A DNA stretch of 64,000 nt, taken from NCBI RefSeq assembly GCF_042677865.1, contig NZ_JBHUDD010000156.1, positions 1 through 64,000 on the forward strand. The letters are read 5' to 3'. The translations under genes and the position numbers were made by a program. Shown here one piece after another: positions 20,572 to 29,560 of the stretch (positions are counted from its first letter, which is position 1; each line of letters begins with the position of its first letter). Source of the stretch: Lutimaribacter salitolerans. GTDB taxonomy: Bacteria > Pseudomonadota > Alphaproteobacteria > Rhodobacterales > Rhodobacteraceae. A model generated the notes under the pieces. The model saw nothing but the letters and a program-made list of their open reading frames with translations, had not been told where the DNA came from and did not search any database.

Positions 20572-21498
20572 ATGGAAGAGACAGCGTCGCCCGGCGTGCT
20601 TGGCGCCCTTGCTGACGGGATCATCTGGTTCATCAGCAACATCTTCATGGCGTTCTACAACCTCGGCTATGCAATCACGCATCCGCAGCTCTGGCTGGAC
20701 TGGTCCAACCCCGAGGCGGTGATGCGCGTCGTCTATTACGGTGGCTCGGTCGAGTTCTTCTTTGTGGCCTTCGTGACCATACTGGTGGTTTTCGGCATCG
20801 GCCTGTGGCGCAACAGCTTCATGTGGGGCTGTGTCAGGGTGCTGGAAGGCTTTGCCAACGCCACCGGGCGTCTGTTTGCCTGGGCGGGCCTCATCATGGT
20901 GCTGCAACAGGTCTTCATCGTCTTTGTGCAACGCATCTTTGCCAGCCCCGACATGGTGTTCGGCTTTGGGCTGGGCCTGCAGCGCGACATCAGCTGGTAT
21001 GCCGAAGAGCTCAAGCTTTACAACGCCATGGTGGTCTCTCTTTGCGTGACCTACACATTCGTGCAGGGCGGTCATGTCAGGGTCGACCTGATCTATGCGG
21101 GGGTGAAGTATCGCACCAAGAAGATCATCGACATGGTCGGCGCCGTGATCTTCATGATGCCGATGGCGGTGATCACCTGGATGTACGGCTGGTACTTCCT
21201 GTGGCGGCACCTGATCACGCCGAAACCCTCGGCCAGTGAATCGCTGGACCGGCTGATGATGAAATCGCGCGCGTTCCGGTGGAATGTCGAGACGATCAGC
21301 TTTTCGCCCAACGGCTTTGATGGCTATTTCCTGTTCAAGATCCTGCTGGTGGCCTTTGCGGGCATGGTGTTCGTCCACGCCGTTGCGGTCTTCATGCGGG
21401 CCTTCCTGCAATGGAAGGAAGGGCCGGAAAGCGAAACCAAATACCTCGACCGCGATACGCTTGGCGAGGGCGAAGAAGCCTACGAAGGCACGCATTAA
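20572..21498 (+). CDS. TRAP transporter small permease (DctQ), long form
   Basis: A 308-residue membrane protein with about four transmembrane helices typical of DctQ (FFFVAFVTILVVFGIGLW, AWAGLIMVLQQVFIVFVQ, MVVSLCVTYTFVQGGHVRVDLIYAG, IIDMVGAVIFMMPMAVITWMYGWYF, and a C-terminal KILLVAFAGMVFVHAVAVF). The GGHVRVDL block is the family hallmark. It is longer than the usual 160-200 residues because of N- and C-terminal extensions. It pairs with the large permease encoded 18 bp downstream. Confidence 0.88.
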   Translation: MEETASPGVLGALADGIIWFISNIFMAFYNLGYAITHPQLWLDWSNPEAVMRVVYYGGSVEFFFVAFVTILVVFGIGLWRNSFMWGCVRVLEGFANATGRLFAWAGLIMVLQQVFIVFVQRIFASPDMVFGFGLGLQRDISWYAEELKLYNAMVVSLCVTYTFVQGGHVRVDLIYAGVKYRTKKIIDMVGAVIFMMPMAVITWMYGWYFLWRHLITPKPSASESLDRLMMKSRAFRWNVETISFSPNGFDGYFLFKILLVAFAGMVFVHAVAVFMRAFLQWKEGPESETKYLDRDTLGEGEEAYEGTH

Positions 21499-21516
21499 CT
21501 CCAGGGGCAGTGACCA

Positions 21517-23871
21517 ATGTTATTCGGACTTGACGGCGTCGAGATCGGCCTGATCATCGTATTCATGTGTCTTTTCGGGGGCATCCTGTCGGGCTTTCCG
21601 GTGGCGTTTGCCATTGGCGGGGCCGGGGCCGTGTCCTTCGGGATCATTGCCGCACTCGACAGTTCGGGGCTGTTGATCCACCAGGCCATCGACCGATCCT
21701 CGGAGATGTACCGCGATCTGGTGTCCACCGGCGTGCGACCGGAATCGGTATCCATCTTCCGATACCCGGACTTGCCGCGCGTGGGCGAACCCGTGTTCCC
21801 GCAAGGCTGGGAAACGGCGATGGACCGCAACCTGTCGTTCATCGTCAACCGCATCAACGAGCGGGTTCTGGCGGGCCAGTCGATCGAGACCCTGCTGGCG
21901 GTTCTGATGTTCGTGCTGATGGGCATCACGCTGGAACGCTCAAAGATCGCCAATGACCTGCTGACCACGATGGCGCGCGTCTTTGGGCCGCTGCCCGGCG
22001 GTCTGGCCGTGTCGGTGGTGGTCGTGGGTGCGTTTCTTGCGGCCTCGACCGGGATCGTGGGGGCCACGGTGGTCACCATGGGCCTGCTGTCGCTGCCAAC
22101 CATGCTGCGCGCGGGCTACAGCCCGGAATTGTCGACCGGGGTCATCGCGGCCTCGGGCACGCTGGGGCAGATCATCCCGCCCTCGATCGTGATCGTTCTG
22201 CTGGGCACGCTGGCGGGCGATCTGTATTCCACCGCGCAGGAGCAGCGCGCGCAGCTTGCGGGCTGCGGTGACGCGCTGACCTATCTGGGCAAACCGGCGG
22301 TGGTGTCCGTGGGCACGCTGTTCCAGGCGGCGCTGCTGCCCGGCATCCTGCTGGCGTTCCTGTATGCCGCCTATGCCTTTGGCTATGCGCTGTTCAACCC
22401 GTCCAAGGCCCCTGCCGTGGAACTGGGCAGCACCAATGCCGAGGTGATCACCCGCAACGAGTCGCTGACGTGGTTCGTGGGCGTGCCGATCGCCTTGATC
22501 GGCGGCGCGATCATGCTGGCCCAGGTCGGCGTGATCGGCAGCCAGAACTTGCAGGTGGACACGTTCACGGATGCAGGTCAGTCCGCCAGCCTGCGCACGA
22601 ATGTCAGCCCGCAGTGCCAGGAGGCGATGATCGAGCTGCACGGGCAGGAGGCATGGGACGATGCCGTCGAAGAGCAGCGCGAGATCGACGCCGCAGGCGG
22701 CGTCTCGAGCAGCGAGCGGCTGAGCATCTTGCAGATCGCAGACCTGCGCGACGTCATGGTCTCAGACGCCGCGCCCATCGGCACCGGCATTTCGATCCTT
22801 GCCATCATGCTGGCGCTGATCCTGACCACGGCGCGCGGGGTTCTGCCCTCGGCCAACCAGCGGCCCATTGCCATCGGTCTGATCGGTGTGGGTCTGATGC
22901 TGCTGGTGGATGTCCTGTTCCTGACGCCGCTGACCAGCATGGGCGCAACCTGGGTCATGATGGCCATTCCGGTGCTGATCGCCCTGTGGGGCTGCCGGGA
23001 GGCGGTGGGCCGACTGGCCCAGAACGAGCTGATCCGCGTGGTGTTCCCGCCGCTGGTTCTGATCGTGGCGGTGCTGGGGTCGATCCTTGGCGGCATCACC
23101 AACCCCACGCCCGCCGCAGCGCTGGGGGCGGCAGGGGCGATCATGCTGGCCGCCTATCGCAAGCTGCGTGATGACAACAAGTCGGGCAAGATCATCATCT
23201 GGTCGAACTTTGCGCTGGTCCTGATGATCCTTGTCGGCATCAACTTTGATCTGCGGGTGGGGGGTGAAATCGTTGCGGCCGAAAACTGGGTTGCGTTCTT
23301 CGTGGCCTACGCCGCGTTCCTCTATGCCGCCTTCGGTCTGCTGTATGCCTGCTTTGTGCTCTATGCGGGCGGTATCCTGACTCCGGCGGTGCGCGAAACG
23401 GCCAAGGTGACCTCGATGGTGTTTGCCATCCTGATCGGGTCGCAACTGCTGAACCTTGTGGTCATCTCGTTCGGAGGCGAGCATTACATCCAGCAGTTCC
23501 TGCAAAGCTTTGACAACGAGTTCAAGGTTTTCCTGATCGTGATGCTGGTGCTGTTCATCCTGGGCTTCGTGCTCGATTTCCTTGAGATCATCTATATCGT
23601 GGTGCCCATCGTGGGCCCGGTGATCTATGGCGGCACGTTCGATCCGTCCTGGGTGACGATCATGATCGCGGTGAACCTGCAGACCAGTTTCCTGACGCCG
23701 CCATTCGGCTTTGCGCTGTTCTATCTGCGCGGGGTAGCCCCCAGGGAGGTGACGACAGGCCACATCTATCGCGGCGTGCTGCCCTTTGTGCTGATCCAGG
23801 TGATCGGGCTGGCGATCCTGTGGTTCTTCCCAGGAATCGTGACCATCGTGCCCGATCTGCTGGGCGGGTGA
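21517..23871 (+). CDS. TRAP transporter large permease (DctM), about 350 residues longer than usual
   Basis: A 784-residue integral membrane protein. Typical DctM segments are present: FGGILSGFPVAFAIGG, FLAASTGIVGATVVTMG, SGTLGQIIPPSIVIVLLG, GGITNPTPAAALGAAGAIM and LQTSFLTPPFGFALFYLRGV. Ordinary DctM proteins have about 430 residues. Here the extra length lies in an insert near 50-110 and a large central section (about 300-530) with a soluble stretch and added helices. Together with the long DctQ it forms a larger subtype of TRAP permease. The protein moves substrate with sodium import once loaded by the binding protein. Confidence 0.88.
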   Translation: MLFGLDGVEIGLIIVFMCLFGGILSGFPVAFAIGGAGAVSFGIIAALDSSGLLIHQAIDRSSEMYRDLVSTGVRPESVSIFRYPDLPRVGEPVFPQGWETAMDRNLSFIVNRINERVLAGQSIETLLAVLMFVLMGITLERSKIANDLLTTMARVFGPLPGGLAVSVVVVGAFLAASTGIVGATVVTMGLLSLPTMLRAGYSPELSTGVIAASGTLGQIIPPSIVIVLLGTLAGDLYSTAQEQRAQLAGCGDALTYLGKPAVVSVGTLFQAALLPGILLAFLYAAYAFGYALFNPSKAPAVELGSTNAEVITRNESLTWFVGVPIALIGGAIMLAQVGVIGSQNLQVDTFTDAGQSASLRTNVSPQCQEAMIELHGQEAWDDAVEEQREIDAAGGVSSSERLSILQIADLRDVMVSDAAPIGTGISILAIMLALILTTARGVLPSANQRPIAIGLIGVGLMLLVDVLFLTPLTSMGATWVMMAIPVLIALWGCREAVGRLAQNELIRVVFPPLVLIVAVLGSILGGITNPTPAAALGAAGAIMLAAYRKLRDDNKSGKIIIWSNFALVLMILVGINFDLRVGGEIVAAENWVAFFVAYAAFLYAAFGLLYACFVLYAGGILTPAVRETAKVTSMVFAILIGSQLLNLVVISFGGEHYIQQFLQSFDNEFKVFLIVMLVLFILGFVLDFLEIIYIVVPIVGPVIYGGTFDPSWVTIMIAVNLQTSFLTPPFGFALFYLRGVAPREVTTGHIYRGVLPFVLIQVIGLAILWFFPGIVTIVPDLLGG

Positions 23872-23897
23872 CCGGGGTCTGACGGACGGAATGAGAA

Positions 23898-23934
23898 ACG
23901 CGGCGGTCCTTCGGGGCCGCCGCGTCTGGTTTTG
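23898..23934 (+). terminator. terminator of the TRAP operon
   Basis: ACGCGGCGG...CCGCCGCGT forms a strong stem closed by TCC/GGG pairs and a TTCG tetraloop, followed by TCTGGTTTT. It lies 27 bp after the large permease stop. Confidence 0.8.
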
Positions 23935-23947
23935 CCCAATGGCAAAA
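23930..23947 (-). terminator. small hairpin downstream of bpt
   Basis: TTTTGCC and GGCAAAA pair around CAAT. On the minus strand the stem ends in a TTTT run and lies 37 bp past the bpt stop codon, so it may terminate bpt transcripts. Confidence 0.5.
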
Positions 23948-23983
23948 TGCCGTAGGCAGAATTGCAAGGCAGGATAGGGGGCG

Positions 23984-24805
23984 TCAGCCCTTGGCGGGGC
24001 GCGCGCCGGGCAGCGAGATGTTGGCCACCTGCTCGGCGATCGGGTCGGTATTCAGCGGATGCAGTTCCGACGAGTAATCCGCCGGGTTGCGCATCTTTTC
24101 CCACCGATTGCCGGAATAGAGCTCAAGCCCGCTGAACTTGGCCTTGTAGCCCATCTTGGGGCTGTCGGGCACCCAGTAGCCCAGATAGACAAAGGGCAGG
24201 CCCGCCTCGCGCGCGATCTCGATATGATCGAGGATGATATAGGTGCCCAGCGACGCCTGCGGCCGGCCCGGTTCGTAGAACGAATAGACCAGGCTGACCC
24301 CGTCATCCAGGATGTCGGTCAGGCACACGGCTGTCAGAGCGTCGGTTTCGCGGTCGGTGTATTCCACGATGCGCGTGCGGATCGAGGTTTCCTCGATCAT
24401 CGCGGCAAATTCGAACACGTCCATGTCGGCCATCCCGCCATCGGCGTGCCGGCTGTCAAGGTAACGCCGGAACAGGGCATACTGATCCTCGGTCGCCCAG
24501 GGCGACGTGGCCTTGCGCGTCAGCGCCGCATTGCGGCGGGTGGTGCGTTTCTGGCTTTTGGAGGGGGCGAAATCGGCCACGCGGATGCGCGCCGACATGC
24601 AGGCCGCGCAATCGGCGCAGGACGGGCGGTACAGCACGTTCTGCGAACGGCGGAACCCCTGCTTGGACAGGGTGTCGTTCAGCCGCTCGGCCCCGTCGCC
24701 CTGAAGCGCGGTGAACAGCTTGCGCTCCATCCGGTTGGCCAGATAGGGGCAGGGCTGTGGGGCCGTCACGTAAAACTGTGGCGCGATAGGTAATGTGTGC
24801 CGCAT
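23984..24805 (-). CDS. bpt: aspartate/glutamate leucyltransferase (N-end rule)
   Basis: A 273-residue leucyl/arginyl-tRNA-protein transferase of the Bpt/ATE family, which adds leucine to proteins with N-terminal Asp or Glu and marks them for ClpAP degradation. Family hallmarks: an N-terminal cysteine cluster (CPYLANR...YRPSCADCAAC) and the GNAT-like core GVSLVYSFYEPGRPQASLGTY, then IILDHIEIA and YLGYWVPDSPKMGYKA. I chose the ATG at 24805 (MRHTLPIAP) because the family begins there; the ORF could extend 15 codons further. Confidence 0.9.
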   Translation of the reverse strand: MRHTLPIAPQFYVTAPQPCPYLANRMERKLFTALQGDGAERLNDTLSKQGFRRSQNVLYRPSCADCAACMSARIRVADFAPSKSQKRTTRRNAALTRKATSPWATEDQYALFRRYLDSRHADGGMADMDVFEFAAMIEETSIRTRIVEYTDRETDALTAVCLTDILDDGVSLVYSFYEPGRPQASLGTYIILDHIEIAREAGLPFVYLGYWVPDSPKMGYKAKFSGLELYSGNRWEKMRNPADYSSELHPLNTDPIAEQVANISLPGARPAKG

Positions 24806-24882
24806 GTGTACCGTCGTTGAGTGGATTTGTCCCGAGACTAGCCCACACAAACCCCTACGCCAAGGGGGTAGAGCGCCCTTGG

Positions 24883-25326
24883 TTAGCGTTGCGCGCTGCG
24901 GTTCAGCGCCACGGTGCCCAGCACCAGATCGCTCAGGCCCTGGCCACGCTCGCTGGTCAGCATCATCACGATGGATGCGGCCTGCACGATGAACGTGCCC
25001 ATCGACAGGGTATAGCCCAGCGTGTGCAGGCAGGCGGTGACGAAGTCAAAGCGTGTGCCCTGGGTGGTGCGGAATTCGATTGCCATCAGGCGCATCCCCC
25101 AGGTGGCCGAGCCGTTGCTGAGGGTGATCACCCGGTAGGCAAAGCCCACCACCAGCATCAGGAAGGGGAAAAACAACAACCCCGTGAAGGCTGTGAACGG
25201 CAGGATGACAAGGCAGATGCCGATGATCAGGACCGTATCCACCACAAAGGCCAGCAGGCGCTTTGTGGGCACATCGGCGTAGAACTCGGGCTGTAGCTGC
25301 GGATCGGGCAGGGCGGTCAGGGTCAT
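24883..25326 (-). CDS. RDD-family membrane protein
   Basis: A 147-residue protein with the RDD pattern: an Arg/Asp-containing first helix (PTKRLLAFVVDTVLIIGICLVIL), a second helix pair (GLLFFPFLMLVVGFAYRVITL) and the WGMRLMAIEFRT motif. RDD proteins sit in the inner membrane; some are ion antiporters but most have no known role. It lies between bpt and the DUF2852-type gene on the same strand. Confidence 0.8.
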   Translation of the reverse strand: MTLTALPDPQLQPEFYADVPTKRLLAFVVDTVLIIGICLVILPFTAFTGLLFFPFLMLVVGFAYRVITLSNGSATWGMRLMAIEFRTTQGTRFDFVTACLHTLGYTLSMGTFIVQAASIVMMLTSERGQGLSDLVLGTVALNRSAQR

Positions 25327-25392
25327 TGCGGTCCCTCGGGTCAGGGGTGACGCAGCCCGCCGGGCGGGCGGGCTGCACTGGCGGTGCGTGGC

Positions 25393-25818
25393 TCAGGCGT
25401 CGTCGCCTTCGGTCGCGCTGGTGCGCTTGGCGCGGTCGTCCATGAACTGGTCGAACTCGGCCTTGTCCTTGGCATCGCGCAGACGCTCCAGGAAGGCTTC
25501 GAACTGCTCCTGCTCTTCTTCCAGGCGCTTCAGCGTGTCAGCCTTGTAGGCGTCAAAGGCGCTGTTGCCACTGGTTTTCATGGCGCCATAGGCGTGACGG
25601 GCCATCGGGCTGCGGGTGGAACAGGATTTCGAAAACATGCGTTTACTCCAGATCATGTAGGCCAGAAGGGCAAGCCCGATGGGCCAGAAAAAGATGAAGC
25701 CGAGGACCATGGCGGCGATCCATGCGCCTTTGCCACGGGCGTCAAGCCAGCTTTCGGCGCGCGACAGCCAACCGGCAGAGCGGGCTGTGGCGTCTTGGAA
25801 GGTTGCGGCGGGGGTCAT
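25393..25818 (-). CDS. DUF2852-type membrane protein
   Basis: A 141-residue protein with one membrane stretch (GAWIAAMVLGFIFFWPIGLALLAYMIW, residues 29-55) followed by a charged coiled-coil region (DTLKRLEEEQEQFEAFLERLRDAKDKAEFDQFMDDR). This matches my memory of the DUF2852 family common in alphaproteobacteria, of unknown function. GGAGAGACAG precedes the ATG at 25818; the ORF extends 25 more codons upstream but crosses an operator-like palindrome. Two copies of a dyad motif lie upstream. Confidence 0.75.
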   Translation of the reverse strand: MTPAATFQDATARSAGWLSRAESWLDARGKGAWIAAMVLGFIFFWPIGLALLAYMIWSKRMFSKSCSTRSPMARHAYGAMKTSGNSAFDAYKADTLKRLEEEQEQFEAFLERLRDAKDKAEFDQFMDDRAKRTSATEGDDA

Positions 25819-25840
25819 GTCTGTCTCTCCGTTGGTTGTG

Positions 25841-25859
25841 ATGTGAATGTCTTTCACAT
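25841..25859. promoter_or_regulatory. operator-like dyad, copy 1
   Basis: ATGTGAAtgtcTTTCACAT is a nearly perfect palindrome (7-bp arms) 23 bp upstream of the DUF2852-type start. A second copy lies at 25900-25918. Confidence 0.6.
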
Positions 25860-25899
25860 TACACAAGGTGGGAAGAAGGGAAGGGGTTTGCAAGGGTTT

Positions 25900-25918
25900 A
25901 TGTGAACGATTTTTACAT
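25900..25918. promoter_or_regulatory. operator-like dyad, copy 2
   Basis: ATGTGAAcgatTTTTACAT repeats the dyad at 25841-25859 with one changed base in the right arm; centre spacing is 59 bp. Its right end touches the stop codon of the ybaK-like gene (25918-25920). Both copies fit TGTN11ACA. Confidence 0.55.
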
Positions 25919-26394
25919 TATGGGGTTTGCACTTTGAATTCAGCGACTTGCGCTCCGCTGAGCTGTACCAGATCGGCGGATTTCAGGGCAAAGACATGGC
26001 GCGGAGTGCCTGCGGCGGCCCAGATTTCCGCGAAATCCATCAGACGGGGATCGGCCCAGGCGCGGATCGGGTTCAGATGCCCGACCGGGCTGACCCCGCC
26101 GATGGCAAAGCCCGTTTGCGCGCGCACGGCGGCGGCATCGGCGCGGTCCAGCGGCTCGCCCGCCAGTGCGGATGCCTTGGCCGCATCGACCTGATTGCCG
26201 CCCGCGGTCAGGAACAGCAGGCACTGGCCGCTGTCATGGCCCTGAAAGATGATCGACTTGACGATCTGATCGAGTGCGCAGCCCACGGCATCCGCTGCCT
26301 CCTGCGCGGTGCGTGCGCCGTCGGTTTCGCGGATTTCGGTGGTGATCCCGGCCTCGTCCAGCGCGCGGCGCACGCGCGCCATGCTTTTGCTCAT
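25918..26394 (-). CDS. YbaK/EbsC-type aminoacyl-tRNA deacylase
   Basis: A 158-residue protein of the YbaK/ProX editing family that hydrolyses mischarged tRNA (such as Cys-tRNA-Pro). Seen: EAADAVGCALDQIVKSIIFQ, the GGNQVDAAKASAL lysine-bearing segment, and the conserved FAIGGVSPVGHLNPIRAWAD loop. Start ATG at 26394 (MSKSMARVRRALDEAGI). A much longer minus-strand frame continues through glnE to 29073, but that part is an antisense shadow. It ends exactly where a palindromic operator begins. Confidence 0.88.
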   Translation of the reverse strand: MSKSMARVRRALDEAGITTEIRETDGARTAQEAADAVGCALDQIVKSIIFQGHDSGQCLLFLTAGGNQVDAAKASALAGEPLDRADAAAVRAQTGFAIGGVSPVGHLNPIRAWADPRLMDFAEIWAAAGTPRHVFALKSADLVQLSGAQVAEFKVQTP

Positions 26395-26496
26395 GATGGG
26401 TGTCCCTGTCCTGCCTCGCGTGTTTGTGCCCAAAACAAGGGCGCTTCGCAATCGCCGTCTCTTGCATGTAACGTCCATGCGTGCCCATTTGCAGGC

Positions 26497-29280
26497 ATGA
26501 CACTGGTATCGCGCATCACCCGCCTGCCCATTCCCTATGACCCCGACCGGGGCGCCGAGGCACGCGCCGCCGTGCCCGCGCTGGAGGGCGATCTGGCAAA
26601 GCTGGTCGAAGGGGCGGGGGGCTGTTCGCCCTATCTCAAATCCCTGATCGAGAAAGAGGCGGCGTGGCTGCCATCCGCGCTGGACGACCCCGAGAGCGCG
26701 CTGGAGGCGGTGTTTGCCGATGTGGATGCCGCCGCGCCAGATGTCCTGCCAACCGTGCTGCGGCAGGCCAAGCGGCGGGTGGCGCTGCTGACGGCGCTGG
26801 CCGATCTGGCAGGGGTCTGGCCGCTGATGCAGGTCACCGGCGCGCTGACGCGGCTGGCCGATCTGGCCACCCATGCGGCGATGCGGGCCTGCGTGGGGGC
26901 CGAGATCAGGCGCGGCAAGCTGCCCGGCGCCACGCAGGACGATATCGAGACCGCAGGCGGCATGGTGGCGATCGCCATGGGCAAGATGGGGGCGGGCGAG
27001 CTGAACTACAGCTCGGATATCGACATGATCTGCCTGTTCGACGAAACCCGTTTCGATCAGGACGACTGGCACGAGGCGCGCACCAGTTTCGTGCGTGCCA
27101 CCCGCAAGATGACCGCGATGCTGAGCGACATGACCGCCGATGGCTATGTCTTTCGCACCGACCTGCGGCTGCGCCCCGATCCGGCGGTCACGCCTGTCTG
27201 CATGGCGATGGCGGCGGCGGAAACCTATTACGAAAGCCTTGGCCGCACATGGGAGAGGGCCGCCTATATCAAGGCGCGCGCCTGTGCCGGGGACATCGCG
27301 GCGGGCGAGGGGTTTCTCAAGACCCTGACGCCTTTCGTGTTCCGCAAGCATCTGGATTTCGCCGCGATTCAGGATGCCCATGACATGCGGCTGGCGATCC
27401 GGGAACACAAGGGACTGGGTGGGCCGATCACCCTGCCGCGCCACAACATGAAGCTGGGGCGCGGTGGAATCCGCGAGATCGAATTCTTCACCCAGACGCG
27501 GCAGTTGATCGCCGGCGGGCGCGACCCCGAATTGCGGGTGCGCGGCACGCTGGACGGTCTGCGCGTGCTGGCCGACAAGGGCTGGGTGCCGGAGGATGCG
27601 GCTGAAATCCTGGCCGATCACTACGTCGCCCACCGCGAGGTCGAACATCGTTTGCAGATGGTGGGCGATGCCCAAACTCATGACCTGCCGGGATCCGAGG
27701 ACGGGTTCGCGCGGCTGGCCTGCTTCATGGGCCGCGATCTGTCCGAGGTGAAGGCCGATCTGCACCGCCGCCTGACCGAGGTGCACGATCTGACCGAAAG
27801 CTTCTTTGCACCCGATGACAGCGGGCCGCCGCTTCCTGACGCCCACGGGTTCAACACCGAGATCATCGACCGCTGGAAAAGCTATCCCGCGCTGCGCTCT
27901 GCCCGCGCGGTCGAGATCTTCGAGCGGTTGAAGCCCGATCTGCTGGACCGTCTGGGCCGCACCGCCAAGCCCGACGAGGCGATACTGGCGCTGGACGGGT
28001 TTCTGGCCGGCTTGCCCGCCGGTGTGCAGCTGTTTTCGCTGTTCGAGGCCAATCCGCAACTGATCGACCTGCTGGTGGATATCGTCGGCACCGCGCCTGC
28101 GCTGGCGGCGCATCTGTCGCGCAATTCGGGCGTGTTCGACGCGGTGATCGGGGGGGATTTCTTTTCCGAATGGCCGGGCATGGCGGCGCTGCGCGACGAA
28201 TTGGCAGAGCATGTGGCGCAAGAGGCCGATTACGAACGCAAGCTGGATGCCGCCCGCCGTTGGGCCAAGGAGTGGCATTTCCGCGTGGGCGTGCATCACC
28301 TGCGCGGGCTGATCTGTGCCACGCGCGCAGGCGCGCAATATGCCGATCTGGCCGAGGCCTGCCTGTCGGCCCTTTATCCCGTGGTGGTGGCGCAATTCGC
28401 GCTGAAACACGGGGACCCGCCTGGGCGCGGGGCGGCAGTGCTGGGCATGGGATCGCTGGGGGCGGCGCGGCTGAATGCGGCGTCGGATCTGGACCTGATC
28501 GTGATCTATGACGCGGCAGGGGTCGAGGCGTCTGACGGGCGCCGGTCGCTGCCTGCCCGCACCTATTACGCGCGGATGACGCAGGCGATGGTCACGGCGG
28601 TGACCGCGCTGATGGCCGAGGGGCGGCTCTATGAGGTCGACATGCGCCTGCGTCCCAGTGGCACGCAGGGACCGGTGGCGACATCGCTGGCCAGTTTCGA
28701 GACGTATCAGAAGGAAGAGGCCTGGGTGTGGGAGCATCTGGCGCTGACCCGCGCGCGGGCGGTGGCGGGCGATGCGGATGTGGCGGCTGATGTCGAGGCG
28801 GTGCGCTGTGCCGTCCTGACAGCCTCGCAGGATCGCGCCAAGGTGCTGAAAGAGGTGGCCGAGATGCGCGCGCGCGTGGCCGCCGCCAAGCCCCAGCAGG
28901 GGCCATGGGATGCCAAGCTGGGGCCGGGCCGGTTGCAGGATGTGGAACTGGTCGCGCAGGCGGCCAGCCTGCTGGGCGGTGGCACCGATCGCAGCATCGA
29001 GGCCGGGCTGGACCACGCCGTGCGCATCGGATGGCTGGAAAGCGACGCGGCGCAGGCGCTGGATGCCGCGCACGGGCTGTGCTGGCAGGTGCAGGCCGTG
29101 TCAAGGTTGCTGAGCGACAAGCCCTTTGATCCGGACCGCACCGGCGAGGGCGGCTGCGCGATGATGCTGCGCGAAACCGGGTGCGACGATCTGACAACGC
29201 TGGGGCGTCATCTGAACGATAGCTGCGCGCGCGCCGGTCAGGTGATCGACGCCGCGCTGAAGCCGGAGGCAGGCGGGTGA
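26497..29280 (+). CDS. glnE: bifunctional glutamine synthetase adenylyltransferase/deadenylase
   Basis: A 927-residue two-domain enzyme that adenylylates and deadenylylates glutamine synthetase in response to nitrogen status via PII. Each half has a nucleotidyltransferase signature: GKMGAGELNYSSDIDMICLFD (about residues 163-184) in the deadenylylase half and GSLGAARLNAASDLDLIVIYD (about 650) in the adenylyltransferase half, separated by helical segments (RGGIREIEFFTQTRQLIAGG). Length is close to E. coli GlnE. Start ATG at 26497 (MTLVSRITRLP); the reading frame extends 570 bases further upstream through the ybaK region and is discounted. The downstream small gene overlaps it. Confidence 0.95.
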   Translation: MTLVSRITRLPIPYDPDRGAEARAAVPALEGDLAKLVEGAGGCSPYLKSLIEKEAAWLPSALDDPESALEAVFADVDAAAPDVLPTVLRQAKRRVALLTALADLAGVWPLMQVTGALTRLADLATHAAMRACVGAEIRRGKLPGATQDDIETAGGMVAIAMGKMGAGELNYSSDIDMICLFDETRFDQDDWHEARTSFVRATRKMTAMLSDMTADGYVFRTDLRLRPDPAVTPVCMAMAAAETYYESLGRTWERAAYIKARACAGDIAAGEGFLKTLTPFVFRKHLDFAAIQDAHDMRLAIREHKGLGGPITLPRHNMKLGRGGIREIEFFTQTRQLIAGGRDPELRVRGTLDGLRVLADKGWVPEDAAEILADHYVAHREVEHRLQMVGDAQTHDLPGSEDGFARLACFMGRDLSEVKADLHRRLTEVHDLTESFFAPDDSGPPLPDAHGFNTEIIDRWKSYPALRSARAVEIFERLKPDLLDRLGRTAKPDEAILALDGFLAGLPAGVQLFSLFEANPQLIDLLVDIVGTAPALAAHLSRNSGVFDAVIGGDFFSEWPGMAALRDELAEHVAQEADYERKLDAARRWAKEWHFRVGVHHLRGLICATRAGAQYADLAEACLSALYPVVVAQFALKHGDPPGRGAAVLGMGSLGAARLNAASDLDLIVIYDAAGVEASDGRRSLPARTYYARMTQAMVTAVTALMAEGRLYEVDMRLRPSGTQGPVATSLASFETYQKEEAWVWEHLALTRARAVAGDADVAADVEAVRCAVLTASQDRAKVLKEVAEMRARVAAAKPQQGPWDAKLGPGRLQDVELVAQAASLLGGGTDRSIEAGLDHAVRIGWLESDAAQALDAAHGLCWQVQAVSRLLSDKPFDPDRTGEGGCAMMLRETGCDDLTTLGRHLNDSCARAGQVIDAALKPEAGG

Positions 29281-29549
29281 AAAAGGGCGATGCGCTGGAC
29301 CCCAAGGGGCTGATCTATGAATCCTACCGGATCGACGGCATCAGCGCGTCCGAATGCCGGACGATCTTTCTGGACTGGGCGTTGAGCCTGCCCGAGGGGC
29401 AGGACAGCCGCGACGCGATCCTGCGCCTGATTGACCGCTATGGCGGGGATGCGCCCGACCACCCGATGACGCAGGTGATGCGCGAAGGGCTGGAGCAGAT
29501 GGACCGCCCGCGCAGGCGCGGTGGCTGGAGGTCACGCCCGCGCGACTGA
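29277..29549 (+). CDS. 90-aa conserved hypothetical, coupled to glnE
   Basis: A small acidic-then-basic protein (KGLIYESYRIDGISASECRTIFLDWALSLPEGQDSRDAILRLIDRYG...) whose GTG start overlaps the glnE stop as GTGA, so it is probably co-translated. I recall similar short proteins directly after glnE in Rhodobacterales. Function unknown; a helical fold is likely. Confidence 0.75.
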   Translation: MKKGDALDPKGLIYESYRIDGISASECRTIFLDWALSLPEGQDSRDAILRLIDRYGGDAPDHPMTQVMREGLEQMDRPRRRGGWRSRPRD

Positions 29550-29560
29550 TCCCAAGGAGA

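Noticed and set aside
26395..29073. Extension of the ybaK frame to 1051 residues antisense to glnE
   Set aside because: Only the first-coded 158 residues (25918-26394) match a family; the rest is a shadow of glnE.
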